A stretch of DNA of 64,000 bases from Burkholderiaceae bacterium (GCA_026125795.1 JAHCKM010000002.1:1240001-1304000); one strand, 5' to 3'. Positions 16,326-24,955 are shown, numbered from the stretch's first letter. Notes: a model not told the origin generated them from the letters alone. Made by a program: numbers and translations.

Positions 16326-16802
16326 ATGATTCCCATACGCCTGTCCCGATACTTTGCGCAGCAAGGCGTGCAGTACGAGGTGAGCGAGCACCGCCTGAGC
16401 CACAACAGCGCGCAGACCGCGCGCATCGCCCACGTGCCGCCGCGGCTGGTGGCCAAGTCGGTGATCCTCGAAGACGATGGCGGCATCGTGATGGCGGTGA
16501 TCCCGGCCGACCGCTACGTGATGCTGGGACGCCTGTCCGGCCTGCTCGGCCGCCGCGATCTGCATCTGGCCGACGAAGAACGCATCGCCGCGGTATTCGA
16601 CGATTGTGATCGCGGCGCCGTGCCGCCGGTGGGCATGGCGTGGGGCATCGAGACGGTGGTCGACCAAGAGCTCGAGGTGCACGACGTGGTCTACCTCGAG
16701 GGCGGCGACCACCGGCGTCTGCTGAAGATGCCCGCACGGCAGTTCGCCGAGCTGATGCGCGCCGCGTGGCACGGGCGTTTCAGCAAGTCGCCCTTGCACT
16801 AG
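16326..16802 (+). CDS. YbaK/ProX-type aminoacyl-tRNA deacylase domain protein
   Basis: 158 residues of the YbaK/EbsC editing-domain family, which clears mischarged tRNA. Visible features are the opening SRYFAQQGVQYEVSEH, a conserved Lys in RLVAKSVILEDD, then MAVIPADRYVMLGRL, and GAVPPVGMAWGIETVVDQ near the end, the usual substrate-pocket loop. The ATG at 16326 follows a GGGGGCCCC run. The 285-bp region upstream, divergent from the amidohydrolase gene, contains no gene I can support. Confidence 0.85.
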   Translation: MIPIRLSRYFAQQGVQYEVSEHRLSHNSAQTARIAHVPPRLVAKSVILEDDGGIVMAVIPADRYVMLGRLSGLLGRRDLHLADEERIAAVFDDCDRGAVPPVGMAWGIETVVDQELEVHDVVYLEGGDHRRLLKMPARQFAELMRAAWHGRFSKSPLH

Positions 16803-16928
16803 ACGCTGGCGCGCCGGCCTGCAGGACACGCCGGCGGCGGACAGCACGAGGTGCGCTTCTCCTACACGGCGCGCGCAACGGCGCCTCTACGCTCTGGGCC
16901 GTTCATCGACATCGCGTGGGAGCGCACC

Positions 16929-17267
16929 ATGGTCACCGAACGAGCCGCTGATCGCATCGCCATCGACGGCCAGATCCACTGCCGCAGCGCCGACGGGGGC
17001 GATCGCATCGTCCTGCGCTGGTGCCGCCAGGTCGACGAGGCCGGGCGGGACGAGCCGGCGCGCTGGGTGGCCGCGGGCACGGCGGTGTTCACGCTGCTCG
17101 ATGCGTCGGCGGTGATCCAGATCGGCGGCTCCATGCTGCAGGTGGTGGCCACCGGCGAGGTGCTGCACGTGGTCGACGACGCCGAAGACGGTGTCGGCGC
17201 GCTGCCGGTGCCGGTGAGGGCCGGCGCCGCAGCAGACCACGCGCGGCCGGCCGCATCGATGAACTGA
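16929..17267 (+). CDS. Hypothetical protein
   Basis: 112 residues, no recognised family. Residues 10-85 alternate as short strands (DGQIHCRSADGGDRIVLRW, WVAAGTAVFTLLDASAVIQI, LQVVATGEVLHVVDD) and look like a small beta barrel; the C-terminus is Ala/Pro-rich. The ATG at 16929 with GGGAG about 8 bases upstream is preferred to a frame opening at 16851. It precedes 17306-17566 by 38 bp, so the two may be co-transcribed. Confidence 0.5.
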   Translation: MVTERAADRIAIDGQIHCRSADGGDRIVLRWCRQVDEAGRDEPARWVAAGTAVFTLLDASAVIQIGGSMLQVVATGEVLHVVDDAEDGVGALPVPVRAGAAADHARPAASMN

Positions 17268-17305
17268 AGCCCGATAGAGCGGGCACGTCGACAGGAGACA
17301 TAGCG

Positions 17306-17566
17306 ATGACCGCACGATCCAACCCCCGATCGACCACGCATCCGACGCGGCCGGCCAAGCAGCGCGAGGACTTGCTCGATTCCGAACGCGAGGCCAACCG
17401 CGACGAGCCGCGCAACTTCAAGGAAGACGCGCTGACCGACAAGATCATCAGCGTGGAGCCCGACGGCACCGGCCCCACCGCCACCGAGACGTTCGACCCC
17501 GAGCAGGACCGCAAGGGCAAGCCCAACCCGGCGGGCGATCGGGCGGGCCGGCCACGCAAGCCCTGA
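17306..17566 (+). CDS. Small hydrophilic, probably disordered protein
   Basis: 86 residues with hardly any hydrophobic residues: KQREDLLDSEREANRDEP, FKEDALTDKIISVEPDGT, FDPEQDRKGKPNPAG. Start ATG at 17306 has AGGAGA about 8 bases upstream. The composition resembles desiccation- or stress-related hydrophilins. Similar small hydrophilic genes occur at 40539-40736 and 40739-40930. It precedes the YihY gene by 26 bp. Confidence 0.7.
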   Translation: MTARSNPRSTTHPTRPAKQREDLLDSEREANRDEPRNFKEDALTDKIISVEPDGTGPTATETFDPEQDRKGKPNPAGDRAGRPRKP

Positions 17567-17592
17567 AAGCCCTCGGGTTCACGCGCGGCTTC

Positions 17593-18438
17593 GTGCTGCG
17601 CACGCTCAAGTCGTTTCGCGCCAACCAGGGATTGCTGCTGGCCGGCGCGGTGGCGTACTACTCGCTGCTGTCGATCGTGCCGCTGCTGATCCTGATCGTG
17701 ATCGTGCTGTCGCACGTGATCGATCCGGCGCTGCTGCTGAGCACGATCGGCCGTTATCTGGCCTGGCTCCTGCCAGGACAATCCCAGGCCATCGTCGCCG
17801 AGCTGGCCAAGTTCGTGGACCACCGCGACGTGATCGGCTGGGTGCTGCTGGTGACGATGCTGTTCTTCAGCTCGTTGGCCTTCACGGTGCTGGAGAACGC
17901 CATGTCGGTGATCTTCCTGCATCGCGTGGCAGTGCGGCGCCGGCACTTCATCGTCTCGGCGTTGATCCCGTACGGCTACATCCTGACGTTGGGCGTCGGA
18001 CTGTTGCTGGTGACGCTGGTGGCCGGAAGCCTGCAGGCGATGGGCGACGAGAGCTTTGAGTTGCTCGGTCGCGAATGGTCGCTGCGCGGCGTGTCGGGCC
18101 TGATGCTGTACCTGCTTGGCTTCGTCGGCGAGGTGTTCGTGCTGACCTCGGTCTACCTGGTCATGCCGGTGGGCCGGCTCGCGCTGCGCCACGCGCTGGT
18201 GGGCGCCGTCACGGCGGCGGTTCTGTGGGAGCTGACCCGGCACTCGCTGGTTTGGTACTTCAGCACGCTGTCGCAGGTGAGCGTGGTCTACGGCTCGCTC
18301 ACCACGGCGATCGTGGTGCTGCTCAGCCTGGAGATCGCCGCCACGCTGCTGCTGTTGGGCGCGCAGGTAATCTCCGAGTACGAGCGGCTCGATCGCGGGC
18401 GCACGGCGCGTGCGGATCGGCCGTTCCACACCGGATGA
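17593..18438 (+). CDS. YihY/BrkB-family inner membrane protein
   Basis: 281-residue polytopic membrane protein with about six helices. The family signature AGAVAYYSLLSIVPLLIL is at the N-terminus, with later helices at VIGWVLLVTMLFFSSLAFTV, LIPYGYILTLGVGLLLVTL, ALVGAVTAAVLWELTRH and YGSLTTAIVVLLSLEIAA, and the conserved VYGSL loop. Function is unknown despite the historic name of ribonuclease BN. The GTG at 17593 is the only normal start near the first helix; the N-terminus is about 15-20 residues shorter than usual. Confidence 0.88.
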   Translation: MLRTLKSFRANQGLLLAGAVAYYSLLSIVPLLILIVIVLSHVIDPALLLSTIGRYLAWLLPGQSQAIVAELAKFVDHRDVIGWVLLVTMLFFSSLAFTVLENAMSVIFLHRVAVRRRHFIVSALIPYGYILTLGVGLLLVTLVAGSLQAMGDESFELLGREWSLRGVSGLMLYLLGFVGEVFVLTSVYLVMPVGRLALRHALVGAVTAAVLWELTRHSLVWYFSTLSQVSVVYGSLTTAIVVLLSLEIAATLLLLGAQVISEYERLDRGRTARADRPFHTG

Positions 18439-18501
18439 AGCGGCCGGTGCATCGCGGAGTCCGGCATGGACGCCACCGTGTCCTCGCGCGTTGCGGTCGC
18501 G

Positions 18502-18712
18502 TACAATGCGCCCATCTTGTCGCGGTTGCTCACCCACGCGGCAACCGTCGACTGACACGGCCGCGGCATCACACTTGCCGCCGCCAAGCGCCACGATCGG
18601 GCCTGACCCGATCCCTTCGCGGCAGTCAGCTTCCTTCAGCGGCGAGCTCCATTCCGGTCGGCGGATCGTTCCGTTCTGACCGGCCATCGTGCTGCCACAC
18701 GGCAGCTTTCAA
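18502..18712 (+). promoter_or_regulatory. Promoter -10 box and structured 5' leader (copy B)
   Basis: TACAAT at 18502-18507 lies the same distance from the first helix as in copy A. Helices: P1 18517-18524 with 18537-18544; P2 CTGAC 18552-18556 with GTCAG 18625-18629, enclosing P3 (18564-18567 with 18577-18580) and P4 (GATCGGG 18595-18601 with CCCGATC 18607-18613); P5 CCGGTC 18654-18659 with GACCGG 18678-18683; and a start-proximal hairpin GCTGCC 18691-18696 with GGCAGC 18701-18706. Compared with 4337-4541, P1 and P4 change a base on one side while keeping the pair (for example C-G versus T-G in P1, G-T versus G-C in P4). Loop and linker lengths vary, mainly around P5. Confidence 0.65.
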
Positions 18713-18958
18713 ATGATCACCACCCACGAAACTTCCATCGTGGTGGGCAAATTCGTTGTCTCACCACTTGTCACCGCCACCGACTCCGGCCGTTATGCCG
18801 CGTCCGCGGTCATCTGCAGCGGCCAGGGCCGCGGCACGCACCACCGTGTGCTGCGCTTCGTGCCGCGTTTCGATTCACACGACAGCGCGCGGCGCTATGC
18901 CGTGGACCACGGCGTGGCCCACGCCTCGGCGCTGCATCAACAACGACAGGAGAACTGA
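18713..18958 (+). CDS. Conserved small protein upstream of IF-1 (copy B)
   Basis: 81 residues, unknown function, clearly paralogous to 4542-4784: shares VVSPLVTAT, GRYAASAVI, THHRVLRFVPRF, SARRYAV and GVAHASAL. Differences cluster in the first eight residues and the C-terminal end. No motif or transmembrane segment. ATG at 18713 lies 6 bases after a stable hairpin; no strong ribosome-binding site is visible. The stop is followed immediately by the TTG start of the IF-1 gene. Confidence 0.8.
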   Translation: MITTHETSIVVGKFVVSPLVTATDSGRYAASAVICSGQGRGTHHRVLRFVPRFDSHDSARRYAVDHGVAHASALHQQRQEN

Positions 18959-19225
18959 TTGGCCAAAGAAGACTTGATCGAGATGCGCGGCAAGGTCGAC
19001 GAGGTGCTGCCCGACTCGCGTTTTCGCGTCACCCTCGACAACGGGCACTCGCTGGTCGCGTACACGGCGGGGCGCATGCGCAGGCACTCGATCCGCATCC
19101 TGGCGGGCGACCAGGTGTCGCTGGAGTTGTCCCCGTACGACCTGTCCAAGGGCCGCATCACGTTCCGCCACCTCGAGCAGCGCGCCGCCGGTCCGCGGCC
19201 ACCGGCGCGGCGCAACTTCCGTTGA
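18959..19225 (+). CDS. infA: Translation initiation factor IF-1 paralogue (copy B)
   Basis: 88 residues, nearly identical to the product of 4785-5051; changes include A14D, T31S and a few in the basic tail. The OB-fold core ([40 protein letters not shown]) is intact. The TTG at 18959 touches the upstream stop, with AGGAG about 8 bases before. Unlike copy A, no RRM gene follows; the next gene is convergent. Neither copy is near ribosomal protein genes, so the genome should also hold a standard infA elsewhere. Confidence 0.92.
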   Translation: MAKEDLIEMRGKVDEVLPDSRFRVTLDNGHSLVAYTAGRMRRHSIRILAGDQVSLELSPYDLSKGRITFRHLEQRAAGPRPPARRNFR

Positions 19226-19253
19226 GCCGCGCGCAGCGGCCGCGCGAACACGA

Positions 19254-20342
19254 TCAGCGCCGCGCTTCCAGCACGATGTTGAACGGTGTCTCCGCGGCAC
19301 GCCGGCAGCGGCCGAAACCGCCTTCGGTCACCACCTGGCGCAGCCGCGCCTCGCCGGCCTGCGCGCCGAGTGCCAGGCCCACCTCCTGCGCCAGCGAGCA
19401 CGGCGTGCACACCATCGTCGAAGCGGCGTAATACACGCGGCCCACCGGGTTGAGATTGCCGCGCAGGCTGTCGGTGGCGTTGGGTTCCACGATCATCCAG
19501 GTGCCGTCGGGGTTGAGCGACTCGCGCACGTGCGCGGCCGCGCCCACCGGGTCGCCCATGTCGTGCAGGCAGTCGAAGAACGCCACCAGGTCATAACGAC
19601 CGGCAAAGTTCTTGGCGTGGGCCACCTCGAAGCGCACATTGGTCACGCCCGCGTTGCGGGCGGCCTGGGTGGCGGCTTCCACCGACGGCGCGTGGTAGTC
19701 GAAGCCGACGAACTGTGATTGCGGGAACGCACGCGCCATCACGATCGTGGAGGCGCCATGGCCGCAGCCCACGTCGGCCACGGTGGCGCCGCGTTCCAGC
19801 TTGGCCACCACGCCGTCGAGCGCCGGCAGCCAGGACGACACGAGGTTGGCGTTGTAGCCGGGGCGGAAGAAACGTTCGGTGCCGCGGAACAAGCAGGGGC
19901 TGTGCTCGTGCCAGCCCAGGCCACGACCGTGGCGGAACGCGTCGGCCACCTTAGGCTCGTCGAGCCACAGGCTCGACAGCACCTCGAACGCGCCGGCCAT
20001 CGACGCGGGGCTGTCGTCGTCGGCAAATACCGCGGCCTGCTCGGGGTTGAGATTGAAGGTGCCGGCCGTGTCGTCGCAGTCCACGTAGCCGGCGGCGGCC
20101 TGTGCCGACAGCCACTCGCGCACATAGCGCTCGTGCGTGCCGGTGCGCTGCGCCAGATCGTCGGGCGTGATCGGTTCGCCCGAGCGCATCGCGCGGTACA
20201 GGCCGAGCCGATCGCCCAGCAGCACCAGCGCGCCGGTGGCAATGGCGCCGAGGTCGCCGACCATGCGGCCGAGAAAGGCGTTCAACTTGTCCGGGTCCGC
20301 GGGTTGCGTGGCCGGGGCGGGTTCAACCATGCGTGCGCTCAT
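19254..20342 (-). CDS. Class I SAM-dependent methyltransferase with N-terminal winged helix
   Basis: 362 residues. The N-terminal third is a helix-turn-helix dimerisation-type domain (GDRLGLYRAM, TPDDLAQRTGTHERYVREWL). The Rossmann methyltransferase has motif I VADVGCGHGAS near residue 190, then FVGFDYHAPSVEAA and DLVAFFDCLHDMGDP. Similar proteins are annotated as mycobacterial-type methyltransferases of unknown substrate. The ATG at 20342 has AGGAG upstream and replaces a longer frame starting in non-coding sequence. A 22-bp inverted repeat lies about 105 bp upstream. Confidence 0.87.
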   Translation of the reverse strand: MSARMVEPAPATQPADPDKLNAFLGRMVGDLGAIATGALVLLGDRLGLYRAMRSGEPITPDDLAQRTGTHERYVREWLSAQAAAGYVDCDDTAGTFNLNPEQAAVFADDDSPASMAGAFEVLSSLWLDEPKVADAFRHGRGLGWHEHSPCLFRGTERFFRPGYNANLVSSWLPALDGVVAKLERGATVADVGCGHGASTIVMARAFPQSQFVGFDYHAPSVEAATQAARNAGVTNVRFEVAHAKNFAGRYDLVAFFDCLHDMGDPVGAAAHVRESLNPDGTWMIVEPNATDSLRGNLNPVGRVYYAASTMVCTPCSLAQEVGLALGAQAGEARLRQVVTEGGFGRCRRAAETPFNIVLEARR

Positions 20343-20446
20343 GACGGTCTCCTGTGGTTGCAGTGTCTGAAGGGGCCTGCGTTCCCCGTTGGGGGATCGC
20401 ATGCCTGAGTCATTCGAGCAGCGCAGGCCTGACAGCGCCGTTCAAG

Positions 20447-20468
20447 AGTGAACAGTGGGCCGTTCACT
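20447..20468. promoter_or_regulatory. Inverted repeat, possible operator of the methyltransferase gene
   Basis: AGTGAAC (20447-20453) and GTTCACT (20462-20468) form a perfect 7-bp inverted repeat with an 8-bp spacer. It lies between two genes of the same strand, about 105 bp before the methyltransferase start and about 40 bp after the end of the metallo-beta-lactamase-fold gene. It could be an operator or a weak terminator hairpin without a T tract. Confidence 0.4.
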
Positions 20469-20506
20469 GGTGCACCATCGCGCGCCGGGGGCGCGCGATG
20501 GGCGTG

Positions 20507-21232
20507 CTAGGCGCTGACCGCTTCGGCCAGGTGGCGCAGCAGCCGCGCGCCGTCGCCGCGCCAGGCGCTGCCGTGCATGCACGCCAGCGTGCGCGGCTGC
20601 GCGGCGGCCAGCTTGTGCAGCACGTCGCGCGTGTGCGGCGCGTGCGCGTAGTAGTCCATCTGCTGCCGGAACGCTTCGCTCGGCCCCAGGATGTCGGCTT
20701 CGGTCAGCGGGAGCGTGCCTTCGCCGCCCTGCGTGAACAGGTCGCCGCAGAAGAGGGTGCTCGTGCGGGTGTCCATCAGGAAGCCGCACTCCCAGCCGTG
20801 CGGCACGTGCGGCGCGTCAAACCACTGCACCTCGTGGCGGCCGAGCACGATCCGTTCACCGTCGGCCAGCGCGCGCGGCGCGCGGTCGGCCAGATCGTTC
20901 ATCGACACCATCGCCGCCACCTGGCCGCACAGCGGCTGGGCCGCGGGCGCCGCAGCGAGAAACGGATTGATGGAGCCGCACTCGTCAGCCTCCACATGCG
21001 AGAAACCCACGTAGCGCAGCCGCTCGATCGGCATCACCGATTCGATGGCCCTTCGCACCTGTGGGAACAGCTGGCGCGGCCCGGTGTGAAACAGCAGCGG
21101 CGCATCGTCGAGCAGCAGGTACTGGTTGAAGTTGAAGGCTGTCGCGCCGGGCAGCACGATCGGCGTGTTGATGCGATAGATGCCGTCGGCGACCTCGTGC
21201 ACGTTGGTGCCGGTCTGTGGATCGGTGACCAT
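20507..21232 (-). CDS. Diiron-type metallo-beta-lactamase-fold protein
   Basis: 241 residues with the fold and metal pattern of the oxygen-binding diiron family rather than true lactamases. The usual HxHxDH is HVEADE (His-x-Glu-x-Asp), as in flavodiiron proteins. Further ligands appear in DAPHVPHGW, LFCGDLFTQGG and ACMHGSAW. It lacks a flavodoxin domain. Related proteins bind O2, NO or peroxide. ATG at 21232 is preceded by AGGAGAG. It is divergent from the sigma factor gene with 94 bp between. Confidence 0.85.
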   Translation of the reverse strand: MVTDPQTGTNVHEVADGIYRINTPIVLPGATAFNFNQYLLLDDAPLLFHTGPRQLFPQVRRAIESVMPIERLRYVGFSHVEADECGSINPFLAAAPAAQPLCGQVAAMVSMNDLADRAPRALADGERIVLGRHEVQWFDAPHVPHGWECGFLMDTRTSTLFCGDLFTQGGEGTLPLTEADILGPSEAFRQQMDYYAHAPHTRDVLHKLAAAQPRTLACMHGSAWRGDGARLLRHLAEAVSA

Positions 21233-21326
21233 GGGGCTCTCCTCAAGGGTTGGAAGCCGGTTGTGTCGCCAGCCGAGTCGGCGTTACAGCATTTTCTTGT
21301 GCGCGACGCTTCGTTATGCTTGACTG

Positions 21327-21914
21327 ATGGAAGCCGCCGTCGTCAACCTGTCGGACACGCGCGAGGCGAAGCTGGCTCTGCGCATCGCCGGCGCGCCCGC
21401 GGGAGCGGCGCGCGCCGACGCCGAGGCCCAGCTTTATCGCCTGCTGGCACCGCGCGTGCGCCGCTATGGCCAGCGCCACCTGCGCGACGACCACCTCGCC
21501 GAAGACCTGATGCAGCATGTGATGGCGCTCGCGCTGGAGAAGCTGCGCGCCAATGCGATCGATGAGCCCCAGCGCATCGTGTCGTTCGTGCTCGGCGCCT
21601 GCCGCATGACGGTGACCGATCTGCAACGCAGTCAGCGCCGGCGCGACGAGATCCTGCAGCGCCATGCCGACGAGCTGCCGATGGCCGACATACACGTGGC
21701 GCCGCGGCTCGACCACGAGCGCGTGGCGCGTTGCCTGGAGCGCCTGTCCGAGCGCGAGCGCGCGGTGCTGGTGCTGAGCTTCTACGACGAGCAGCCGGCC
21801 GACGAGGTGGGCCGCTCGCTCGGCTTGAGCGCCGGCAACGTGCGCGTGATCCGCCACCGCGGCCTGCACAACCTGCGCCGCTGCGTCGACGGCGGGCGGA
21901 GGGTCGCGGCATGA
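21327..21914 (+). CDS. ECF-type RNA polymerase sigma factor
   Basis: 195 residues. Region 2 includes LAPRVRRYGQRHLRDDHLAEDLMQHVM and region 4 contains LERLSERERAVLVLSFYDEQ followed by the helix-turn-helix GRSLGLSAGNVRVIRHRGLHNLRR that reads the -35 element. The length and two-region layout are those of group IV sigma factors. The stop overlaps the start of the anti-sigma gene as ATGA, the classic arrangement of a sigma/anti-sigma pair. Regulon unknown. Confidence 0.93.
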   Translation: MEAAVVNLSDTREAKLALRIAGAPAGAARADAEAQLYRLLAPRVRRYGQRHLRDDHLAEDLMQHVMALALEKLRANAIDEPQRIVSFVLGACRMTVTDLQRSQRRRDEILQRHADELPMADIHVAPRLDHERVARCLERLSERERAVLVLSFYDEQPADEVGRSLGLSAGNVRVIRHRGLHNLRRCVDGGRRVAA

Positions 21915-22489
21915 GCAGCAGCACGGCACCGGCGCCGGAGCATCTCGGAATGGACGCGCTGCTCGACTACTGGCTCGGCGACGCCGATGCCGCGGCCACC
22001 GAATCCATCGATGCGCACCTGATGCAGTGCGACGACTGCGGCGCCGCGCTCGACGAGATGGTGGCGCTTGCACGCGGCGTGAAAGAGGCGTTTCACCGCG
22101 GCCTGGTGCCGTCGATGCTGAGCGCGCGCTTCGTCGAGCGGCTCAAGGCCGCGGGCCGGCGCGTGCGCGAGTATCGCGTGTCGCACAACGGCAGCGTGTC
22201 GTGCAGCGTGGGGCCCGACGACGACATGCTGGTGGCGCGCCTGGTGGCGCCGCTGCAGGGCGTGACGCGGCTCGACGCGGCGTTCAAGGCCCCGTTCATC
22301 GCCGGCGGCGAGGAGCGCTTGAGCGACATCCCGTTCGATGCCGCGAGCGGCGAGGTGCTGTTCACGCCGAACATGGCCGAGGTGCGCCGCTACCCCGCCC
22401 ACCAGATGGTGGTGCGCCTGCTGGCGGTGGACGCGGCCGGCGAGCGCGAGCTCGGGCGCTACACGTTCAACCACCAAGCCAGCGGCTGA
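21911..22489 (+). CDS. Zinc-containing anti-sigma factor with cupin-like C-terminal domain
   Basis: 192 residues. The N-terminus has the ZAS zinc motif H-x3-C-x2-C (HLMQCDDC, about residues 37-44), which clamps the cognate sigma factor in redox- or zinc-responsive pairs. After a helical linker, residues 85-190 form a beta-rich domain (SVSCSVGPDDDMLVARL, MVVRLLAVDAAGERELGRY). No transmembrane helix, so it is a soluble anti-sigma factor. ATG at 21911 overlaps the sigma stop by 4 bases. Confidence 0.88.
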   Translation: MSSSTAPAPEHLGMDALLDYWLGDADAAATESIDAHLMQCDDCGAALDEMVALARGVKEAFHRGLVPSMLSARFVERLKAAGRRVREYRVSHNGSVSCSVGPDDDMLVARLVAPLQGVTRLDAAFKAPFIAGGEERLSDIPFDAASGEVLFTPNMAEVRRYPAHQMVVRLLAVDAAGERELGRYTFNHQASG

Positions 22490-22524
22490 TCGCTTGGCGC
22501 CGGGTCGCGTGACTCGCGGCGGTG

Positions 22525-24108
22525 TCACCGCTCCGCGATGTAGTGCTGCATCGTGATCGTTTCGCCGTCCGGCACGAACGCGCGCACGCGCCCCTCGAGC
22601 TCCAGATCGGCCAGCGTGGCGCGGCTGCGCTGGTGCAGGTAGTCGGCCCAGCTGGTGACGATGAAGCGCTCGCAATAGCGCGACGGATCGCCAAGGTCGC
22701 GGTAGATGCGCCAGAAGGTGGCGCCATCGCGCCGTCGCGGCGCGCGCAGCTGGCTCAGCGCGTCGAGAAACGCCGATGCGTCTTCAGCGCGGATGCGGTA
22801 GGCGATCTCCACCGCCACCGGGCCGGCCTGCGGGTCGGGCTCGTGCGCCACGAACAGGTCTTTCCACGGCGCCGGGCTGACCTCCTGCTCCTGCCCCATG
22901 CGCAGCGGAAACGGCTTGGCCAGCAGCATGCCGGCCAGCATCGCGAGCGTGGCCAGCGTCAGCGCCGCCTGCAGACCGAACGCGCTCGACACCGCGCCCC
23001 AGAACGCCGAACCGAACGCGAACGCGCCGAGCGCCGAGAGGGCGTGCAACGCCGCTGCGCGGGAGCGCACCCATGGCGGCGCGCTGGTCTGCGTGGCGGT
23101 GTTGAAGGTCGACATCACGCTCATCCAGGCCGCGCCGCCGGCCACCAGCGCCACGTACACCAGCGCATGCATGCGCGACCACGCCGCAATGGCCATCGAG
23201 GCGGCGAACACCACACAACCCACGTGCACGAGGCGCTCGAGGCCGAGCTCGGTGCGCGCGCGTCCCACGATCAGCCCGGCACCGACCGCGCCGATGCCCA
23301 GGCAGCCGATCAGCACGCCGAATCCGGCCGCGCCGGTGCCGAGTTGCTGCTGGCCGATGATCGGCAGCAGCGCCCACAGCGCGGAGCCGGCGCCGCCGTA
23401 GGCCATGGTGCGCAGCAGCTGCGCGAGGATCAGGTCGGAGTGGCGCGCAAAACGCAGCGCCGCCAGCGTGCCGCCCCACAGGCGCTCGGCCGGCAGGCGG
23501 GTGGGCGGGTGCGGCTTGGGCGGCCAGCGCCGGATCGACTCCCACATCACCAGCGTGGTGAGCACCGCGATGGCAAACACCCAGTCGCTGCCGACGTAGG
23601 CGAACACGACGCCGGCCAGCGTGGGGCCGAGCGCACGTGCGGCGTTGTAGGCCACCGACACCACGGTGATGGCCTGCGGCAGCTCGGCACGCGGCACGCT
23701 GTCGGCCACCGTGGTGTTCCACGCCGGCGACAGCAGCGCCGTGCAGCAACCGGCGGCAAAGGTGAAGAACAGCAGCGCAGCCGGCCCGGCCGCGTTGGCC
23801 AGCAGCAGCACGGTGAGCAAGGCCACCAGCACGGTCTGGGTCAGCAGCGCCGCCACGAGCAGTCGGCGCCGATCGGTGACGTCGGCCAGCACGCCGGCCG
23901 GCAGCGACAGCAGGAACATCGGCAGGAACACCGCCGTCTGCACCAGCGCCGTCAGGATGGCCGATCCGGTGAGCTCCACCATCAGCCACGCGGTGGCCAT
24001 CACCTGCATCGCGTTGCCGATGAAGTAGACCAGCCCGCCGGCGCACAGCCCGCGAAAGGTGGCGTTGGCGCGCAAGGTGGCGCGGATGGAGGCGCTGGCC
24101 GTCGTCAT
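22525..24108 (-). CDS. MFS exporter of the EntS-like (MFS_3) group
   Basis: About 527 residues: 12 transmembrane helices followed by a soluble C-terminal domain of about 110 residues (AVEIAYRIRAEDASAFLDAL, FWRIYRDLGDPSRY, ITMQHYIAER). The first helices contain FRGLCAGGLVYFIGNAMQ and the cytoplasmic A-motif-like loop LADVTDRRRLLVAA. The family exports siderophores and drugs; the substrate here is unknown. ATG at 24108 is used; a GTG at 24132 is possible. It is convergent with the anti-sigma gene. Confidence 0.88.
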   Translation of the reverse strand: MTTASASIRATLRANATFRGLCAGGLVYFIGNAMQVMATAWLMVELTGSAILTALVQTAVFLPMFLLSLPAGVLADVTDRRRLLVAALLTQTVLVALLTVLLLANAAGPAALLFFTFAAGCCTALLSPAWNTTVADSVPRAELPQAITVVSVAYNAARALGPTLAGVVFAYVGSDWVFAIAVLTTLVMWESIRRWPPKPHPPTRLPAERLWGGTLAALRFARHSDLILAQLLRTMAYGGAGSALWALLPIIGQQQLGTGAAGFGVLIGCLGIGAVGAGLIVGRARTELGLERLVHVGCVVFAASMAIAAWSRMHALVYVALVAGGAAWMSVMSTFNTATQTSAPPWVRSRAAALHALSALGAFAFGSAFWGAVSSAFGLQAALTLATLAMLAGMLLAKPFPLRMGQEQEVSPAPWKDLFVAHEPDPQAGPVAVEIAYRIRAEDASAFLDALSQLRAPRRRDGATFWRIYRDLGDPSRYCERFIVTSWADYLHQRSRATLADLELEGRVRAFVPDGETITMQHYIAER

Positions 24109-24283
24109 CGAAGCGCGTGATTGTCCACGCACGGGCGTCGAAGTTCTTTACAGCGCTCCCATCCCCGTCTTTGAGGGGGAGGCTGAAAACATCTCACGAA
24201 TCAACCGCTTGGAGAGGTTCTCCGGGCTGGCATGAGGGCTGCTTTTGATGTCGTCACAGCCATGTCGGCTGATGGAGTGGCAA

Positions 24284-24955
24284 TTGGTTCTCAAGAAGTT
24301 CTTAGCATCGACGGCGTTGGCTGTTGCTGCTGTGCTGGGTACGAGCCCCGCAGCCGCAGCACCGGTGTCGATCGACTCGACCAGCGACGATTTCGTCGTC
24401 AACTGGAGCCAGGTCTTCAACGGCGTCACGGTGCGCGGCTCGGCGTCTTTTGACGTGACCTTCGTCAGCGACACGCGCATCGATATGACCGTGTCGCTCA
24501 ACAACCTGGCGGACCTGGGTGCACCGGTCGGCTACAACGGCGGCTGGTCGTCGATCGGCTGGTCGTCCACGCCCAACTTCACTGCCGGTGCGTTCACCGA
24601 CACGGGGACGTACTTCAACGCTGGCGTGTTCGACAACATCCCCAGCCTGAACGCCGTGGAGATCTGCATCTACGCGGCCAACAACTGCAACGGCGGTGCA
24701 CAGGGCGCGCTGCTGCCCGAAGGCGCCAGCGACAGCTTTGGTCTGGCGCTGTTCAGCAACCCGAACGGGTCGAACCTCTGGGTCTTCGATCACTTCGGCG
24801 TGAAGTTCCAGACCAGCAAGGGTTCCTACGAGTTCTACGGCACGCCGGGCGACACGCCCCCTTCGCAGGTGCCGGAGCCGGCTTCCTTGGCGCTGCTGGG
24901 CATCGGGCTCGTCGGTTTGGGCACCGCCACCCGGCGTCGCCGTCGTTCGAACTGA
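24284..24955 (+). CDS. PEP-CTERM exported protein
   Basis: 223 residues. A signal peptide (VLKKFLASTALAVAAVLG) leads a beta-rich, Thr/Ser/Asn-rich body (IDMTVSLNNLADLG, IGWSSTPNF). The C-terminus is a textbook sorting signal: PEPASLALLGIGLVGLG then RRRRR. Exosortase/EPS systems process such signals; no exosortase gene is in the window. The start is uncertain: TTG at 24284 has GGAG 5 bases upstream and gives a normal signal peptide, while ATGs at 24248 and 24272 lack a ribosome-binding site. Confidence 0.88.
   Translation: MVLKKFLASTALAVAAVLGTSPAAAAPVSIDSTSDDFVVNWSQVFNGVTVRGSASFDVTFVSDTRIDMTVSLNNLADLGAPVGYNGGWSSIGWSSTPNFTAGAFTDTGTYFNAGVFDNIPSLNAVEICIYAANNCNGGAQGALLPEGASDSFGLALFSNPNGSNLWVFDHFGVKFQTSKGSYEFYGTPGDTPPSQVPEPASLALLGIGLVGLGTATRRRRRSN

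Noticed and set aside
22522-24120. Rightward frame opposite the MFS exporter
   Set aside because: Gln/His/Arg-rich shadow; the exporter on the other strand has 12 clear transmembrane helices.
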